A DNA stretch of 64,000 nt from an uncultured Pseudomonadota bacterium. GTDB taxonomy: Bacteria > Myxococcota_A > UBA796 > SXON01. The stretch's first letter is position 1. Every line of letters starts with the position of its first letter. This document shows, piece after piece, positions 1 through 8,048 of this stretch. The position numbers and the translations under genes were made by a program. The stretch covers positions 1 to 64,000 of the forward strand of contig CAIQVJ010000108.1 in assembly GCA_903875225.1 (NCBI GenBank). The letters run 5' to 3'. The notes below the pieces were generated by a model that searched no databases, had not been told where the DNA came from, and worked only from the letters and a program-made list of their open reading frames with translations.

Positions 1-1
1 A

Positions 2-457
2 CGCCGTGGTGACGGCAGCCAGGTGCAGAGAGCTCAGCGCGCAACCGGACGTGGTTCGCGGCAGAACGCACTTCCACTGGTGGCCCGCAGACCGCGCTCC
101 GTGCGCCGAGCGCGCCGCTTCATGACGATTTGGAATCAGGTCCTCGTGCACCTGCTCTGCAACGCGCTGAGGTTCAGCCCGCGCCGCTCGACCGTGCACC
201 TCTCCGCCGCAGACGACGGGGCCGTGATCGCCGTCGAGGTCGCCGACCGCGGCCCGGGGGTGCCGGAAGACATGTGGCCACGGCTGTTCCAACCGTTCGA
301 GCAGACGGAATCCCCATTGGACGCGGGCGAGCAGGGGCCCGGCCTCGGGCTCGCGGTCTGCAAGCGACTCGTAGAGGCCCACGGAGGCTCGATCGCGGCG
401 CGGCCCCGCGAGGGCGGCGGGCTCATCCTCCGGTTCACGGTTCCCGCCGCGGCATGA
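2..457 (+). CDS. Sensor histidine kinase, C-terminal ATPase domain (5' end outside window)
   Basis: The frame is open from base 2, so the gene starts before the window; a GTG at 23 is the first internal candidate but is probably not the start. The visible part is a GHKL ATPase domain that would bind ATP and phosphorylate a histidine in the missing dimerisation domain. It shows the N box (HLLCNALRFSP), the G1 box (DRGPGVP), an F box (LFQPFEQ) and the G2 box (GPGLGLAVCKRLVEAHGG). The protein ends a few residues after the domain, so there is no fused receiver. Residues before the N box are Arg-rich and look poorly conserved. Its partner regulator is not visible. Confidence 0.85.
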   Translation, partial: RRGDGSQVQRAQRATGRGSRQNALPLVARRPRSVRRARRFMTIWNQVLVHLLCNALRFSPRRSTVHLSAADDGAVIAVEVADRGPGVPEDMWPRLFQPFEQTESPLDAGEQGPGLGLAVCKRLVEAHGGSIAARPREGGGLILRFTVPAAA

Positions 458-508
458 GCCGAGTCCCGGACAGGTCGGACCGCCCGATCCGCATCGACTG
501 CCGGCCCG

Positions 509-1354
509 CTACTCGGTGTCGTTGGCGAACATCCGCAGGTCGTGCAGCGAACCGGGAAACCGGTCCATGTCCACACCATCGGAGATCCCGTCGACCGTAC
601 CGTCGTCTGCGTACTGCCAGAAGGTGTACGTGCCCCAGCCGCTGGGCAACGCGGGGCTCCCGGAGCTCCAGTAGGCCACCCACAGCGGGTCGATCGCCGG
701 AACGTCGCTGCTCCCCACACACGAGTTCCACCAGTCGGCGTTGGTGTAGATGAGCGGCGCCCGACCGGTGAGCCCGATGTAGGTCTGGCTGAAGTCGTCC
801 ACCCAGGCCGCCATCTCCCCTTTCGAGAGCCCGTAGCAGGTGTCGCCATAGGGGTTGTACTCGATGTCCAGGACCCCGGGCAGCGTCTGGCCGTCCGGCC
901 ACCAGTCTCCCCCGTTCTCGACAAAGAACGCGGCCTGCGTGGCGCCGTCCGTGTCGTCTGGAATCGCGAAGTGGTAGGCGCCGCGGATGAGACCGGCATC
1001 GAAGGCGCCGTCGTACTCGCCGGGAAAGGCGTCGTCGGTGTAGTAGTCGCCCTCGGTGCTCTTGGCGATCGCAAAGACGACACCGTCGGCGGCCGCGCGG
1101 TACCAGTCGATCGCCCCGTTCCAGTGGGACACGTCGACCCCGTACACCGGGTTGACCGTGGTGTCGTCGTCGGCCCAGGGATCCGGGGGCGTGCCCGTGT
1201 CGGCGCCCGTGTCGTCGACCGCTGTGTCCTGCGCCTGGGTGTCCACGGCCGAGTCCACTGGACCCGGCCCACCCCGGCGAGCGTGCCGGATCTGGGGGTC
1301 TGGCGCAGCCGCGCAGCCGATCAGGGGGAGCAGCGCGAGGATCGACAACGCCAT
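509..1354 (-). CDS. Lipoprotein muramidase, glycoside hydrolase family 25
   Basis: 281 residues. An N-terminal signal with lipobox LIGC (Cys14) predicts an outer-surface or periplasmic lipoprotein. An Asp/Thr-rich linker of about 45 residues (TGADTGTPPD) follows. The GH25 lysozyme fold starts at DVSHW (74-78), with AIAKSTEGDYY, GAYHFA, the catalytic acidic pair in LDIEYN (162-167), WVAYW and FWQYADDG. The family cleaves the beta-1,4 bond between N-acetylmuramic acid and N-acetylglucosamine. A lipid-anchored form fits cell-wall remodelling or attack on neighbouring bacteria. It converges on the truncated kinase gene. The upstream region carries a 13-bp tandem repeat (1384-1409). The start ATG is set by the signal peptide. 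Confidence 0.88.
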   Translation of the reverse strand: MALSILALLPLIGCAAAPDPQIRHARRGGPGPVDSAVDTQAQDTAVDDTGADTGTPPDPWADDDTTVNPVYGVDVSHWNGAIDWYRAAADGVVFAIAKSTEGDYYTDDAFPGEYDGAFDAGLIRGAYHFAIPDDTDGATQAAFFVENGGDWWPDGQTLPGVLDIEYNPYGDTCYGLSKGEMAAWVDDFSQTYIGLTGRAPLIYTNADWWNSCVGSSDVPAIDPLWVAYWSSGSPALPSGWGTYTFWQYADDGTVDGISDGVDMDRFPGSLHDLRMFANDTE

Positions 1355-1383
1355 GCGCGCCTTCTACCACGGGAGCGGGCGTC

Positions 1384-1409
1384 TCCGCCGAACAACTCCG
1401 CCGAACAAC
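1384..1409. repeat. Perfect 13-bp tandem direct repeat, two copies
   Basis: TCCGCCGAACAAC occurs twice in immediate succession (1384-1396 and 1397-1409), 30 nt upstream of the muramidase start and in the only gap on that side. On the minus strand each unit reads GTTGTTCGGCGGA. A direct repeat with about one-turn spacing is a common operator layout, but no regulator is identified; a chance duplication is also possible. Confidence 0.6.
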
Positions 1410-1451
1410 GGCGACAGTGGCCGACCTCGGGCTGGTTGCCGCAGGCGCGAA

Positions 1452-2279
1452 TCAGGGGTCCGTGCGCCCGAGCCGGAACCCAAGCGCGTCGTACCCGTAC
1501 TCTCCATAGCGCCCCGCGCGCTCGGCGACCCGCGCGTCTGCCGCACCACCGCCGAACCCTCCGCCCCGGATGACGCGGCCGGACCCCGTCGCCGGACCCG
1601 CGGGGTCGGTTGCCGGGGCGGAGCCGTATTCGCCGTAGTAGTCCCCCGTCCACTCCCAGACATTGCCGCTCAAGTCGCGCAGACCGCAAGCGTTCGAGTC
1701 CAGACCGCCAACCGCGTGCTTGGTGCCCCCGCTGTTGGCAGAGGTCCAGGCGACCGCCGATACATCGTTGGAGCCCGCATACGTCACGTCGGTCCCACAG
1801 CGCGCGGCGCCTTCCCACTCCGCCTCGGTCAGAAGCCGATAGCCCTCGCAGTCGTAGGGGTCGACGGCCACATCGCACACAACGTCACTGCCGGCGCCGG
1901 TACAGGCGTAGCACCCCGTCAGACCAGCCGCCGCGGACACGGCGTTGGTGTAGGCGGCTGCCTCATACCAGGAGACGGTCTCGACCGGGCAGTCCGCCCC
2001 GCAGTCGGTGAGGGCCGAGGGGTTGTACCCCATCACGGACTCGAACTCAGCCTCGGTCACCTCTGTCGCCGCCGCGTAGTAGTCGTGGGTCAACGTGACG
2101 CTGTGCTCGGTCTCGTCATCATCACAGTCGCTCTGACCATCGGTGCAGCCCATGAGGAACGTGCTGGCAGGGAGCGTGATCGGACCGGGGTCGACCCCGG
2201 TGTCGGACGGAGCGGACGTGTCGTCGTGCCGGGGTGCGCAAGCGATCAGGGCGAGCGAAGCAAAGAGGAGCGGCGTCAT
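1452..2279 (-). CDS. SUMF1/FGE-fold lipoprotein without the catalytic cysteines
   Basis: 275 residues from ATG 2279, chosen because GGAGG (2286-2290 on the plus complement) lies 6 nt upstream and a lipobox LIAC (Cys14) follows; a longer frame reaches 2348 but lacks a signal. The domain has the usual SUMF1 landmarks: GTFLMG-like ASTFLMGC, TEVTEAEF, PVETVSWYEAAAY, YRLLTEAEWE, GNVWEWTGD, RVIRGGGFG and LGFRL. True formylglycine-generating enzymes use a Cys pair just before the RYRC stretch; here that stretch is replaced by Gly/Ala-rich residues. The Cys residues present lie elsewhere and look structural. It is therefore likely a binding or scaffold protein rather than a sulfatase activator. Confidence 0.85.
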   Translation of the reverse strand: MTPLLFASLALIACAPRHDDTSAPSDTGVDPGPITLPASTFLMGCTDGQSDCDDDETEHSVTLTHDYYAAATEVTEAEFESVMGYNPSALTDCGADCPVETVSWYEAAAYTNAVSAAAGLTGCYACTGAGSDVVCDVAVDPYDCEGYRLLTEAEWEGAARCGTDVTYAGSNDVSAVAWTSANSGGTKHAVGGLDSNACGLRDLSGNVWEWTGDYYGEYGSAPATDPAGPATGSGRVIRGGGFGGGAADARVAERAGRYGEYGYDALGFRLGRTDP

Positions 2280-2331
2280 CCTGTGCCTCCGGTTGAAGGT
2301 GAGGGAAGACACCGGATATCCCGTCGAGTTC

Positions 2332-3153
2332 CTACCCGGCGCGGCCAACCGGGTTGGGGGTCGGCTCCCCTGCGGGCATCCACAGCCCCTCCGCGTAGGG
2401 CACGGTCCACACGACCGGGTGCCCGATCCGGTGCCCGGTGAAGCCGTCCTCCCCGTAGCAGGTGCCGTGATCGCTCGTCAGGATCCACGCGGTCGGACGG
2501 GTGAGGCCGTCGAACAGCCGGCGAAGCTGACCATCCACGTAGCGCAGCGCCGCCGCATGGGTGTGCACGTCGTCGTGTGTCGCGCCCGGCAGGTGGTGCC
2601 TGTTGGGCTGGTGGATGGCCGAGACGTTGATGAACAGGAACAGCCGCGCTCGATCCTGCTGGATCCGCAGCGCGAGGTCCACCTGGTGCCCGGTCGACCC
2701 GGGGTCTGTCACCCCGAGCGAAGGGTCCCAGTGCGCCTCGTCGAACATCGCGGGGAGCACGTTCCCGAGCGGTGTCTCCCGATTGAAGAAGCCCGTCCCA
2801 CCGATACATGCCGTGTGGTAGCCCGCCGCGCGCAGGCCCGCCGGGATGTCCGGGGCGTCGAAGACCACGGTGGCAGGACCGATCGTCTCGCTCCCCGCGA
2901 ACGCGAGCGCGAACGGCCGGGCGTGAGGGCCGGGAGCCGCGGGTGTGGGCAGGAACCCTGCGAAGAACGAGGCATGTGCGGCAAACGTGAAGCTCGCCGG
3001 AGTGTGCCTCCGCTCCCAGCCGGCCGGCACCAGCGCCCGCAGGAACGGAGTGCCGCCCGACGCCCACTCCTGCACCGCCACGTCGTACCGCAACGTGTCG
3101 AGCGTGATCCAGAGGATGTCGACGGCGCCGAGGCGAGCGGGCATGCGCTCCAC
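2332..3153 (-). CDS. STM4013/SEN3800-type hydrolase (alkaline phosphatase superfamily)
   Basis: 273 residues. Metal-binding and nucleophile landmarks are LWITLDTLRYD near the N terminus, RRHTPASFTFAAH with a Thr at the nucleophile position, AGFLPTPAAPGPH, and SDHGTCYGEDGF with GHRIGHP near the C terminus. The run of RRHTP, AAH, FFAGFLPTP and CIGGTGFFN matches what I recall of the STM4013/SEN3800 hydrolases, which normally sit with two radical SAM proteins, an ATP-grasp-like protein and a leucine-rich protein. None of these is next to it here. No CxPxR sulfatase signature exists, so maturation by formylglycine formation is not expected. The protein looks cytoplasmic (no signal). The substrate is unknown. 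Confidence 0.78.
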   Translation of the reverse strand: MERMPARLGAVDILWITLDTLRYDVAVQEWASGGTPFLRALVPAGWERRHTPASFTFAAHASFFAGFLPTPAAPGPHARPFALAFAGSETIGPATVVFDAPDIPAGLRAAGYHTACIGGTGFFNRETPLGNVLPAMFDEAHWDPSLGVTDPGSTGHQVDLALRIQQDRARLFLFINVSAIHQPNRHHLPGATHDDVHTHAAALRYVDGQLRRLFDGLTRPTAWILTSDHGTCYGEDGFTGHRIGHPVVWTVPYAEGLWMPAGEPTPNPVGRAG

Positions 3154-3196
3154 CTACCCCGCTGCGACCGCGCCCGATCCGCGGTTAGACTGCGCC

Positions 3197-4450
3197 ATGC
3201 TCTCCTTCACCGCCCGGCCCTCGGCCACCGACGGAAACACCGGCCGCGTCACCGTCATCCCGGCGTGGTCGAACGACGAGGTCCGGGTCGGGGTCGCCGC
3301 GCTCCTGAAGGTCTGGGACCATCGCCTGCCCCCGGACCGCACGACCGCGATCGTGATCAAGCCCAACCTGAACAACGACCTGGTCGCGCTCTCCGGCAAC
3401 TGCACCGATCTGCGCGTGCTGGACGCGCTGTGCGCCGAGCTTCGCACCCGCGGCTACACCGACATCACGATCGCCGACGGCTCCAACGTGGGCATCGCCC
3501 GTCGGGGAATCTCCACGTTCAAGCGACTACGCGTGGACAGCCTGAAGGCCCGGTACGGCATCCGCACGGTGGACCTGAACACCGACTCCGCCACTCCCGT
3601 GGTGCTGCACGACGACGCACACCCCCAGGTGGCGAACACCATCCTGAACGCCGGGTTCCTCATCAGCGTGCCCAAGGTCAAGACCCACGCCGAGGCCCAG
3701 CTCTCATGCGCGATGAAGAATTGGGTGGGCATCTGCCGGGGCCAGGACAAGCGGCACATGCACTACAACCTCTCGCGCAACATCTTCGCGATCAACGAGG
3801 TCGTGCAGCCCGATCTCATCCTCGTGGACGGCCTCGTGGGCATGGAGGGCAACGGCCCGGGAGATGGAGAGCCGTTCCGGTTCGGGCAGCTCGCGATGAG
3901 CGACGACGCGTTCGTGAACGACGCGGTCATCGCACGCCTGATCGGGCTCGAGTGGGGTGCTGTGCCGTACCTGCTCCACGCGCTCGAGGCCGGGCTGCTC
4001 ACGCGTGACATCATCGGCCGCATCGAGTCCGAGCTCGCTGTCATCCGGCCCATCAAGCGCGCACCCGAGCGCTCCCGGCTGGCGAAGCTCGCCGAGAACC
4101 GATCACTCGAGTGGTTGAAGCGCACGGTCCGGCCGATCGTGCAGAAGCCCGAGGTGACCGAGGTCGCCTACAAGCTCAGGATCGTACAGGACGTGTACTT
4201 CCTCGAGGACGACACCCTGCGCGTGGTCGGCCGCGCTGCGGAGAAGTGCGGCACCTGTACACGCTGCGTGGGCTTCTGCCCGACGAGCCTGACACTCGCG
4301 GAGATCGGCGTCAAGGTGGACCTCCCCGACTGCGCCCAGTGCTTGTACTGTTGGTGGGTCTGTCCCAACGACGCGATCGTGCTCGAGGGCGAGCCGCAGG
4401 GCATGGCCCGCCAGATCGCCAGGTACAAGAAGGACATCGAGAAGCTGTGA
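3197..4450 (+). CDS. DUF362 protein with C-terminal 2x[4Fe-4S] ferredoxin domain
   Basis: 417 residues from ATG 3197; the frame stays open upstream to 2945 but that part is antisense to the hydrolase gene and has no coding character. The N-terminal three quarters is a DUF362 domain (IVIKPNLN, DGSNVG, PKVKTHAEAQLSCAMKNWVG, LVDGLVGMEGNGPGDG). The C terminus carries two CxxCxxCxxxCP clusters (CGTCTRCVGFCP and CAQCLYCWWVCP), typical of two [4Fe-4S] clusters. The family is believed to be redox-linked but has no settled reaction. Its stop overlaps the start of the LD-carboxypeptidase gene by one base (TGATG), so the two are translationally coupled. Confidence 0.88.
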   Translation: MLSFTARPSATDGNTGRVTVIPAWSNDEVRVGVAALLKVWDHRLPPDRTTAIVIKPNLNNDLVALSGNCTDLRVLDALCAELRTRGYTDITIADGSNVGIARRGISTFKRLRVDSLKARYGIRTVDLNTDSATPVVLHDDAHPQVANTILNAGFLISVPKVKTHAEAQLSCAMKNWVGICRGQDKRHMHYNLSRNIFAINEVVQPDLILVDGLVGMEGNGPGDGEPFRFGQLAMSDDAFVNDAVIARLIGLEWGAVPYLLHALEAGLLTRDIIGRIESELAVIRPIKRAPERSRLAKLAENRSLEWLKRTVRPIVQKPEVTEVAYKLRIVQDVYFLEDDTLRVVGRAAEKCGTCTRCVGFCPTSLTLAEIGVKVDLPDCAQCLYCWWVCPNDAIVLEGEPQGMARQIARYKKDIEKL

Positions 4451-5298
4451 TGCTCAAGCCGGGGGGATCGGTACACGTGGTCGCGACGTCCGGGGCCGTG
4501 GACATCGAACGCATCGAAGCCGGGGCGAACGTTCTGCGCGCCTGGGGCCACCGGGTGGAGGTCGATCCCGCGGTGGGCGTGCGCTACCGCTACCTCGCAG
4601 GAGCCGACGCCACACGTCTGGAGTCGCTGAGGCGTGCGGCAGACGCCGCGTGGGCGGACGGCGGCGCGGTCTGGATGGCGCGTGGGGGCTACGGGCTCGC
4701 CCGGCTGTTGCCCGATCTCATCGCCAGCCCGCTGCCCCCGGTGCCGTTCATCGGGTTCTCGGACGGCACGGTGCTGCTCAACCACCATCGCGGACCGTGC
4801 GTTCACGGCCCTGTCATCAACAGCCTGATCGGGCACGCGGACACGGACTCCCTGGCGCACCTGCGCGCGGTTCTGGCCGGCGAGAATCCGGCTCTGCGTG
4901 GTGAACAATGGCTGGCGGGCGAGGCCGCGGGCCGACTCGCTGGCGGCAACCTGTGTGTACTCGCATCGCTGGCCGGGACGCCCGGCGCGCTGCGCGCGCG
5001 CGGCTGCATCGTGGCGCTGGAGGACACCGGGGAGGCCCCGTACAAGCTCGACAGGTTGCTCACCCAACTGATCCAGGGCGGCGCCTTCGACGGCGTTCGC
5101 GGCTTCGCCCTGGGGACATTCGACGGCGCGGATGTACCCGCTGGCGCAGAGTGGTCCGTCCGCGACGTGTTGATCGAGCGTCTCTCGCCGTTCAACGTGC
5201 CCATCCTGGGCGGCCTGCCCTTCGGGCACGGACCGGCGAACCGGGCGTTCCGGTTCGGACACGCACGGATCGAGGGAAACCAACTGATCTGGGGATGA
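4450..5298 (+). CDS. LD-carboxypeptidase, peptidase S66 family
   Basis: 282 residues. ATG 4450 overlaps the DUF362 stop. S66 enzymes remove the terminal D-amino acid from the murein tetrapeptide during recycling, or (MccF type) detoxify peptide nucleotides. The nucleophile Ser lies in FIGFSDGT, the Glu in LEDTGEAPYKLDR, and the His in GLPFGHG near the C terminus, giving the Ser-Glu-His triad of the family. The oxyanion-side motif MARGGYGLARLL is also present. No signal peptide is seen, so it should act in the cytoplasm. Pairing with DUF362 is not a standard arrangement that I know. Confidence 0.88.
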   Translation: MLKPGGSVHVVATSGAVDIERIEAGANVLRAWGHRVEVDPAVGVRYRYLAGADATRLESLRRAADAAWADGGAVWMARGGYGLARLLPDLIASPLPPVPFIGFSDGTVLLNHHRGPCVHGPVINSLIGHADTDSLAHLRAVLAGENPALRGEQWLAGEAAGRLAGGNLCVLASLAGTPGALRARGCIVALEDTGEAPYKLDRLLTQLIQGGAFDGVRGFALGTFDGADVPAGAEWSVRDVLIERLSPFNVPILGGLPFGHGPANRAFRFGHARIEGNQLIWG

Positions 5299-5363
5299 CC
5301 CACCGATCTGGCTTGCATGGCCGCAATTGACCGGGTAGACCGCCGCACCCACCGGAGTCTTTC

Positions 5364-5726
5364 ATGTTTACACTCATCCTCGCGCTCGTCGGCTGCGGCC
5401 TCTTCACCACTGCCGAGGGCAAGTGGGAGGGCACCTGCACCAGCAGCGGCTATTCCATCAACGCGGTCCTCGACATCTCGGACGACAAGGGCGGCGACCT
5501 CACGGGCGACTTCACCCTCTCGGGCAGCGGGAACATGCTCACCATGAGCGGCGACGGCACCCGGGACGGCACCTCCATCGACATGGACCTCCCCCTCTCG
5601 CAATCTGGCTACACGCTCGACACGACCTTCACGGGCGAGATGGACGGCGACACCCTGACCGGAACCTGGGGCTACAGCGCCTCGGGCTACTCGGCCTCCG
5701 TGCCGTGCGAACTCACGCGCAACTAG
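5364..5726 (+). CDS. Small lipoprotein, unknown function
   Basis: 120 residues. The short signal ends in LVGC (Cys11), so it is probably a lipoprotein. The mature part is a Gly/Ser/Thr-rich beta-strand pattern: repeated short strands with WEGTC, LTGDFTL, SGDGT, FTGEMDGDTLTGTW. This resembles lipocalin-like or extracellular beta-barrel repeats in which T-G-x-W/F alternates. Two Cys remain in the mature region (near the start and six residues from the end) and could form a disulphide. It lies 17 nt upstream of the membrane sulfatase-fold gene on the same strand. I do not recognise the family. Confidence 0.7.
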   Translation: MFTLILALVGCGLFTTAEGKWEGTCTSSGYSINAVLDISDDKGGDLTGDFTLSGSGNMLTMSGDGTRDGTSIDMDLPLSQSGYTLDTTFTGEMDGDTLTGTWGYSASGYSASVPCELTRN

Positions 5727-5742
5727 CCAGGCACGGCATTCC

Positions 5743-7497
5743 GTGAGCCTTGCACCCCACGCGTGGCGGAGCGCGGTGCTCACGGCCGCGCTCGCGGCGT
5801 TGGGCGCGGCCCTCTCGGTCGCGGCGTGGCACACCTCTGCCGGCGTGACGCTCACGCCTACAGAGGGCGCCAGTGTCGCGATCGGCGCCGCCCTGACGGC
5901 GGTCTGCCTCGCCATGGCGGGCTGGGGCGCGGGCTTGCGGCCTCTTGCCGCTGCCCTGCTACCGCTCGCCGTGCTGCAGGGGTTCTACTGGCTCCCGATC
6001 ACCGGGAAGCTGAAGACCCACGTCGATCACACCAGCGTGTTCGTGCTGTTCGCAGTGGCCGTCGCCATGGCGTTCACCCTGCGCAGTCGATTCCAGAGGC
6101 CGGCAGTCGGCCTGCTCGGAGTGCTGGTCGTCGGGTCGGCCGTGGCCCAGCGCCCTCGGCTGGTACGCGGTGCACCCGACCGCCCAGTCCACCCTCCGAT
6201 CGTGCTCCTGACCCTCGACACGCTGCGCGCGGACCACCTGGCCGGCTTCGGTGGCGATGTCGACACAGCCCACACGCCGAACCTCGATGCGTTCTTCGGC
6301 ACCGCACGCGTGTTCCGCAACGCCTACGCCGGCATCGCGCTGACAGAACCCTCGCACACCACGATGCTCACCGGTCTGGGCGTCGAGCAACACCGGGTGA
6401 CCGTCAACGGGCAGCGGATACCGGAAGAGCTCCCCTGGGTCCCCGAGGAGCTGCAACAGGCTGGCTGGCGCACGCGTGCGGCCGTCTCCGCCTCGGTGCT
6501 CGATGCCTCGTTGGGCCTCTCCCGCGGCTTCGAGGACTTCGACTCCACCTTCGACAACCGGGTGGTCCGAGCCTACTCGTTCCTGAACTGGGGCGGCATC
6601 CGCACACACGCCGGAAGCTCGGAGAGCCGGCCGGGGGCTGAGACCGTGGCCTTGATCCCGGACTTCCCAGCTGGCAGCTTCACCTGGCTCCATCTGTACG
6701 ACGCGCACTGGCCCTATGCGCCGAGCCCCGAGGCAGGCGCAGCAGTCGGACTCACGGACGTCACCCCCCTGCCCGAGACGGGTGTGGGGCGCCAGATGAA
6801 CCCGTCCGAGGCGCACTGGCCCGAAGCCCAGGTATCCCGGGGGAAGTTGCTGTACCGCGCTTCACTGCAGGATCTGGATGCGCTCGTCGGCAGCGTGCTC
6901 GCGCGCATCCCCGAAGACGCCTCCGTGATCATCACCGGCGACCACGGCGAGAGCCTCGACGAGCACGACTACGTGTTTTCGCACGGTCGACTGCCGTTCG
7001 CACCGGATGTCCACACGCCGCTGGCGGTGCGCGCGCCTGGACTGAGCCCGGAGTGGGTGGACACCCCGGTTTCGTTGAGCGCAATCGCCCAGACCATCCG
7101 CGCCCTGGCCGGCCTGCCCGGTCCCGGGGGCGGGGCCCCGGCCGACCAGGGGCTGCTCGGCCCGCTCCCCGGCACCCCCGTCCTCAGCGTTGCATACGCC
7201 GAAGGGTTCTTCGGCGCCCAGAAACCTCACCCGCTGGGACCGATCGCCGGCATCGCGATCCGACAGCAGGGACGGACCGCGGCCTGGACGCGCTGGACCG
7301 ATCCCGCCGGCTACGACCCCGTGGCGGACCCGCGCGATCTGGCGCCCGGGCCGATCGCGGCGCCCGAACAGTCCGCGCTGGAGAAGGCCGCCGCGTCCGC
7401 GGGCCACGAAAACGCCCCCGAGCCGGACCTCATCCCGGCACTGCAGGCGCTCGGGTACATGGACGCCGCGGAGCCGCCTCCCGCGGCAGGCAAATAG
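5743..7497 (+). CDS. Membrane-anchored sulfatase/phosphatase-fold protein
   Basis: 584 residues from GTG 5743. The first 150 residues hold about four or five hydrophobic helices. The soluble domain follows: LLTLDTLRADHLAGFG (metal Asp), LTEPSHTTMLTG (Thr in the nucleophile position), LHLYDAHWPY, and ITGDHGESLDEHDYVFSHG (metal Asp/His). The T-x-P-S-H motif instead of C/S-x-P-S-R argues against a formylglycine sulfatase and for a phosphodiesterase or phosphoethanolamine/phosphoglycerol transferase type of reaction. The catalytic domain should be outside the cytoplasmic membrane. The C terminus ends in a short Pro/Ala tail. The substrate cannot be read from sequence. It converges on the 7537-7992 gene. 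Confidence 0.82.
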   Translation: MSLAPHAWRSAVLTAALAALGAALSVAAWHTSAGVTLTPTEGASVAIGAALTAVCLAMAGWGAGLRPLAAALLPLAVLQGFYWLPITGKLKTHVDHTSVFVLFAVAVAMAFTLRSRFQRPAVGLLGVLVVGSAVAQRPRLVRGAPDRPVHPPIVLLTLDTLRADHLAGFGGDVDTAHTPNLDAFFGTARVFRNAYAGIALTEPSHTTMLTGLGVEQHRVTVNGQRIPEELPWVPEELQQAGWRTRAAVSASVLDASLGLSRGFEDFDSTFDNRVVRAYSFLNWGGIRTHAGSSESRPGAETVALIPDFPAGSFTWLHLYDAHWPYAPSPEAGAAVGLTDVTPLPETGVGRQMNPSEAHWPEAQVSRGKLLYRASLQDLDALVGSVLARIPEDASVIITGDHGESLDEHDYVFSHGRLPFAPDVHTPLAVRAPGLSPEWVDTPVSLSAIAQTIRALAGLPGPGGGAPADQGLLGPLPGTPVLSVAYAEGFFGAQKPHPLGPIAGIAIRQQGRTAAWTRWTDPAGYDPVADPRDLAPGPIAAPEQSALEKAAASAGHENAPEPDLIPALQALGYMDAAEPPPAAGK

Positions 7498-7523
7498 AAG
7501 GACGCCAGCCAGCTTGTCGGACC

Positions 7524-7537
7524 GCCCGGCTCCGGGC
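7524..7537. terminator. Candidate hairpin between convergent genes
   Basis: GCCCG (7524-7528) and CGGGC (7533-7537) form a 5-bp stem around a GCTC loop, in the 39-nt gap between two convergent genes and touching the stop codon of the minus-strand gene. There is no clear T tract on either strand, so intrinsic termination is only a possibility. Confidence 0.3.
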
Positions 7538-7992
7538 TACCCCGACGTCGCCCAGGCCCCGATCTCCTGGGCGAGCCGCTCGGCGAGGGCCTCGAACGTG
7601 TGCTGGCGATCCGGGACCGCCCCGGTCTCCGGCACCCAGTCCTCCAGGCTGAACGTGCGGGCCCGGTCGGGAGCGTTCACGCGCGCGACCAGCCGGGCGC
7701 GGTACCAGAGCCCGCCGCCGGTGGCCGCACTGTCCCCGCGCACCGCGGGATCGAGGGAAGCCTCCGTCACCGTCACGGCGAGCGGGAGCCCACCGCCCAG
7801 CGCCCCGCGCGCCGCGAGCGCGCGCCACAGTGCGCTCCGCACGGCTTCGTCGACGCCGGGCTCCGCGACCGGCGCCTGGACCTGCACCCCGCTGAAAACG
7901 TGCTGCGCATCGTAGGCCAGCGGCTCGTCTCCGCCACCGGGCGGGCGCACGCCGAGATGCAGGCAGGCGACAAGGGTTGACAGCAACAACAC
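7537..7992 (-). CDS. Putative small lipoprotein (LptE-like architecture)
   Basis: 151 residues from GTG 7992. The start is hydrophobic (LLLSTLVAC, Cys10 as lipid site). The mature part alternates strands and helices: an early tyrosine/strand segment, a helix EPGVDEAVRSALWRALAARG, a strand with LPLAVTVTEA, then YRARLVARVNA and a C-terminal helix containing LAERLAQEIGAW. That order resembles LptE-type LPS-assembly lipoproteins and other outer-membrane accessory lipoproteins, but sequence identity is not recognisable to me, so the function stays open. It diverges from the exported protein at 8049; the two 5' ends are only about 56 nt apart. Confidence 0.6.
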   Translation of the reverse strand: MLLLSTLVACLHLGVRPPGGGDEPLAYDAQHVFSGVQVQAPVAEPGVDEAVRSALWRALAARGALGGGLPLAVTVTEASLDPAVRGDSAATGGGLWYRARLVARVNAPDRARTFSLEDWVPETGAVPDRQHTFEALAERLAQEIGAWATSG

Positions 7993-8048
7993 GGGGCGCG
8001 AGGATGGCCCCGCTGCGCGCTGTTGTCAACCGCCCGGCCGGAGACCCG

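Noticed and set aside
1452..3153. Sulfatase plus formylglycine-generating enzyme pair
   Set aside because: Hydrolase lacks C/S-x-P-x-R and the SUMF1 protein lacks the Cys pair, so an activation relationship is unsupported.
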